Positions 61,574 through 64,000 of a DNA stretch of 64,000 nucleotides are shown here, one piece after another (the stretch's first letter is position 1; each line of letters starts with the position of its first letter). The translations under genes and the position numbers were made by a program. The stretch is taken from positions 124,001 to 188,000 of the forward strand of contig CAXBGS010000005.1 of NCBI GenBank assembly GCA_963975425.1, given 5' to 3'. The stretch comes from CAXBGS01 sp963975425. Its GTDB lineage: Bacteria; Planctomycetota; Planctomycetia; Pirellulales; Pirellulaceae. Below the pieces are notes generated by a model. It worked only from the letters and a program-made list of their open reading frames with translations. It did not search any database and was not told where the DNA came from.

Positions 61574-63400
61574 ATGGATATGCACACGAACATGCGAACA
61601 AACATGCACGCTGGCACAAAGACGACCGACAGGCGATGGACCAACGCCCCACGGACGGCTACCAAGGCCGAATCGGTTAGCCGCGAAAAGACCGAATTAC
61701 GACGACGTAAACTGACGGCAATCGTGACGCTATTCATTGCCGCGGGACTGGTCGCAGCACTCAGCCTGACCGCCAATGGGCAAGGGGCGACGCAGTACAA
61801 GAAGATGCCGATGCATCCGAAATTCTTGGAAGCCTCCACCGTTCGTCAGATGGAAACGGCCGCAAAAGATCTCGCTCGGGCGAGAGATTTATCGGCAGTT
61901 CGCAATCCACGGTTCGCCCAGGTTTATTACGAGCTTTACCTGCCAGCAAAAATCACTCAGATTCCCGAGGCGCTTCCTGAAATTTCCAAATTGACCGAAG
62001 AAGTCACGAAGAATTTGGCAGGGGCGCAGCGGAGCAACAACCCCGGCGCGGCTGCGATCGTGCAGTCGCTGTTCAAAGGCTTAAAGCCGGTTGCCGAGGG
62101 CGATTACCACCCGGCCGCGCGGATCACGGCGCTGTCAATCATTGGCCGACTCGATTCGAAAGCGGGCAGCACGACCGCCAAACGAGCACCGGTCCCCTTC
62201 GCCGGAAGCTTCCCCCTGCTTCTGGCTCAATACAACAAGGAAGACAACCCCGATGGCGTTCGCGCCGCGGCACTGCAAGGACTCCATCGATTCGTCTCGA
62301 TCGGATTCCCCTCGCTTCGACCACAGGACACCGCCCCCGTCATTGATGCGATGCAGAAACTGCTCGACTCCGACCCACCGGCAGGTCGCGACCGGATGTC
62401 CCACGCCTACTTACAGCGATTTGCTGTCGACATCCTCACGACCTTAAAGCCGGCCGACGAAAAGCTGGGTGAGACTCTCGTCAGCGTCAGCACAGAGCCC
62501 AGCCGACACGACCTGATTGCACTTTATTCGGCCTCAAAGCTTGCGAGCGTGGGGAAATACGGTGGCGCTATCGACAACCCCGAGCCCCTGCTAAATCAGT
62601 GGACGGCCCGAGCCATGCGAGCTTTTCAGTACGAGTACGAGCGGCTCGTGATGCTCGACGGCATCGGTGCGGCGTCTAGCCAGCCCCCCAAACCCGAGTC
62701 CACCGTGATCAAAAAAGAGGATCAGGTTCGCGTCCCCATGGGTGGATATGGCGGGGATGACTACGAAGAAGACATGGAGGATGACGGCGGCAGCTTCGAA
62801 GACGACGGCGGTGGATACGATGACATGGACGAGTCCTACGAAGACGACGATGGATTTGGGTACACATACACGGCCAACCCACAACCGCCGGAAGTCATTG
62901 CATCACGACGCCGGCTCAATCACGTGCTGCAACAGATCCATCGTGGTGTCACCGGATCGACCAAGGCAGGCGTCCCCAGTCGTCCAGCCGGGCTGCTGGC
63001 CGCTGCCAAAGACCCAAACAAACGCAAGATCCAGAAATGGGCCGAGTCCATGGCCGAACTGGTGACCGCCTTGAATGACCCGGTGCACGATGACCGAGCC
63101 AAGTTCAAAGAGGCGCTTTTGCTGCAGATTGAAACGATTCAAGAGATCGCAGGCTCGGCCGGACAGGAAGTGGCGGCCGAATACGCGAACCTTCCCTTCG
63201 GCCTGAATCCATTCACGAAACTGGCCGTACTCTCGGGTGAACCGCTGAAGAAGCCCAAAGAAGCGGAACCCATGATCGCTCCGCCGGCCGAAGCCGAAGC
63301 GCCCGTCGATGGCGAACCCGCGACGCCACCGGAGGCTGTGGCTCAACCGCCGATCGGCGCTGCTGCGTCGAATCCCACCCCGGCGCCGACGGGCACCTAA
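61574..63400 (+). CDS. Exported or membrane-tethered HEAT-like repeat protein of unknown function
   Basis: A 608-residue protein with a charged N-terminus and one hydrophobic segment near residues 48-68 (AIVTLFIAAGLVAALSLTA), so signal or anchor. A helical repeat region follows (about 85-340; PAARITALSIIGRLDSK, NPDGVRAAALQGLHRFV), which resembles HEAT/armadillo repeats. Then comes a Gly/Asp/Glu/Tyr-rich acidic stretch (about 390-435), a further helical domain and a Pro/Ala-rich end. Several in-frame ATGs precede the hydrophobic segment; the first, at 61574, is used. It is similar in architecture to other planctomycete HEAT proteins, and its role is unknown. Confidence 0.72.
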   Translation: MDMHTNMRTNMHAGTKTTDRRWTNAPRTATKAESVSREKTELRRRKLTAIVTLFIAAGLVAALSLTANGQGATQYKKMPMHPKFLEASTVRQMETAAKDLARARDLSAVRNPRFAQVYYELYLPAKITQIPEALPEISKLTEEVTKNLAGAQRSNNPGAAAIVQSLFKGLKPVAEGDYHPAARITALSIIGRLDSKAGSTTAKRAPVPFAGSFPLLLAQYNKEDNPDGVRAAALQGLHRFVSIGFPSLRPQDTAPVIDAMQKLLDSDPPAGRDRMSHAYLQRFAVDILTTLKPADEKLGETLVSVSTEPSRHDLIALYSASKLASVGKYGGAIDNPEPLLNQWTARAMRAFQYEYERLVMLDGIGAASSQPPKPESTVIKKEDQVRVPMGGYGGDDYEEDMEDDGGSFEDDGGGYDDMDESYEDDDGFGYTYTANPQPPEVIASRRRLNHVLQQIHRGVTGSTKAGVPSRPAGLLAAAKDPNKRKIQKWAESMAELVTALNDPVHDDRAKFKEALLLQIETIQEIAGSAGQEVAAEYANLPFGLNPFTKLAVLSGEPLKKPKEAEPMIAPPAEAEAPVDGEPATPPEAVAQPPIGAAASNPTPAPTGT

Positions 63401-63512
63401 ACCGGGCGGATCGCCAAACCGGGTGAGCGATTAAGTCGGCTGAACAAGCGAGCCGATGGAATAGCCAAGCAAGCCGATGGGAATAGCCAAGGCGGCTGAG
63501 CGATGAAGCCAG
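63398..63512 (+). repeat. Degenerate ~20-bp repeats starting at a stop codon (array D)
   Basis: Directly from the TAA of the preceding gene, TAAACCGGGCGGATCGCC is followed by AAACCGGGTGAGCGATTAAG. Clearer units GAGCCGATGGAATAGCCAAGC and AAGCCGATGGGAATAGCCAAG and a drifted GGCGGCTGAGCGATGAAGCC come next. Confidence 0.65.
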
Positions 63513-63628
63513 ACGGGCAACTGCGTGGCGAGATTTTGCCTATCTCGCGATTCTGCCTATGTCACGCGTCTGCCAACTGGATTGCGAGAGCACGAATTTG
63601 CTCCGTTACCTCGACGCGCCTGGCGTCT

Positions 63629-64000
63629 CTAATGACTGGCGATTGAGCCGTCGATCGCGATCGTTTCGCTAAAGTCCCAGGGATAGAACGACCGGCTTAT
63701 CTGCTTCGCCAGCATGCCCAAATACAGCTTTCGGAACCGTGGCTCGGTTGTCTCGCTGGTGTATTGCCCTGCGTTGGTCGGGAACGTGAACTCTTCAAGC
63801 TCGCGGCGGTACAAGACATCGCCCGTGGCCACGTCGATAACCGAAATCGTCACATCGGCACGCCCGCGATAGAGCGTTGCCCCATCACGCAGACGCAGAT
63901 TGGTCACCTCGATTCCCAGCAACTTGTCAGCCTTGACTCCCTTGCCGATCTCGACAAAGTCGATCGAGTCCCATCCGTTCTTATCTCGCCATTGTTCGAT
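63629..64000 (-). CDS. Partial protein (3' end), putative envelope lipoprotein domain
   Basis: The frame is open to the right edge, so the N-terminus is missing. About 123 residues are visible, starting with IEQWRDKNGWDSIDFVEIGKGVKADKLLGIEV and continuing ATLYRGRADVTISVIDVATGDVLYRRELEEFTFPTN, then RFRKLYLGMLAKQISRSFYPWDF. The pattern of alternating strands and the ligand-less fold recall planctomycete lipoprotein-like proteins related to CsgG/DUF799. That similarity is from memory and unverified. Confidence 0.6.
   Translation of the reverse strand: MEQWRDKNGWDSIDFVEIGKGVKADKLLGIEVTNLRLRDGATLYRGRADVTISVIDVATGDVLYRRELEEFTFPTNAGQYTSETTEPRFRKLYLGMLAKQISRSFYPWDFSETIAIDGSIASH

Noticed and set aside
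61044..61652. N-terminal extension of the SprT-like gene to 61652
   Set aside because: It would translate the 16-bp tandem repeat and an Arg/Cys-rich leader; the ATG at 61043 starts just ahead of the conserved region.
1..64000. tRNA, rRNA, insertion sequences, integrases, prophage genes
   Set aside because: Gaps were read for T-loop-like GGTTCGAATCC patterns, transposase motifs and long inverted repeats, and none was found by eye; a covariance-model search would be decisive.

Overview
The window reads as chromosome of a marine planctomycete of the Rhodopirellula/Pirellulaceae type. The evidence is a PSCyt1-DUF1549-DUF1553 gene next to a DUF1501 gene, a formylglycine-type sulfatase, a Tat-exported Gfo/Idh/MocA protein, a PEP-CTERM protein, many planctomycete-style secreted proteins of unknown function, moderately high GC, frequent GTG and TTG starts, and loose operon structure. 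lpxK indicates a lipid A outer membrane. No rRNA, tRNA, CRISPR array, prophage or insertion sequence was recognised, so this looks like ordinary chromosome.

Layout. 0-9 kb: DUF4380 protein, M24 peptidase, glutamine/proline-rich lipoprotein, di-haem cytochrome c peroxidase, a HEAT/PDZ protein overlapping mutY, aquaporin, NUDIX hydrolase. 9-20 kb: truB, an ftsK translocase with acidic linker and acidic tail, PEP-CTERM protein, two tandem metallophosphatases, tsaB, a parvulin-type foldase coupled to a lipoprotein. 20-25 kb: DUF533 protein, then a tight three-gene operon (HGSNAT-like acetyltransferase, SGSH-like heparan N-sulfatase, Gfo/Idh/MocA protein). 25-28 kb: an AT-richer segment with one secreted protein of unknown function, a perfect 17-bp palindrome and two cysteine-rich secreted proteins. 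28-34 kb: the DUF1501/PSCyt pair, an M48 protease, and a small membrane gene that ends in a possible -1 frameshift cassette. 34-43.5 kb, all on the minus strand: pseudopilin genes gspG-H-I-J-K, a fused PilM/PilN (GspL-like) protein and a GspM/GspC-like protein, followed by a NitT/TauT-type ABC pair. 44-64 kb: coiled-coil membrane protein, orphan histidine kinase, sugar ABC ATPase and permease, glycerate kinase, Ski2-like helicase, lpxK, NatA-like ATPase with an ABC-2/CPBP-protease fusion, SprT-like metalloprotein, HEAT-like secreted protein, and a truncated gene at the right edge.

The two most interesting signals are these. (1) About ten short degenerate tandem-repeat arrays (14-21 bp units, each array with its own unit) lie almost only between genes. 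In at least three cases the first unit is the last codons plus the stop codon of the adjacent gene, so the gene end itself has been copied downstream. (2) An operon pairs an SGSH-like sulfamidase with an HGSNAT-like transmembrane acetyltransferase, two consecutive steps of lysosomal heparan sulfate breakdown, plus an exported NAD-fold protein that could supply a glycosidase step. A candidate A-AAA-AAG frameshift site (33.7 kb) and a MutY carrying Glu where the catalytic Asp is expected are further points to check.
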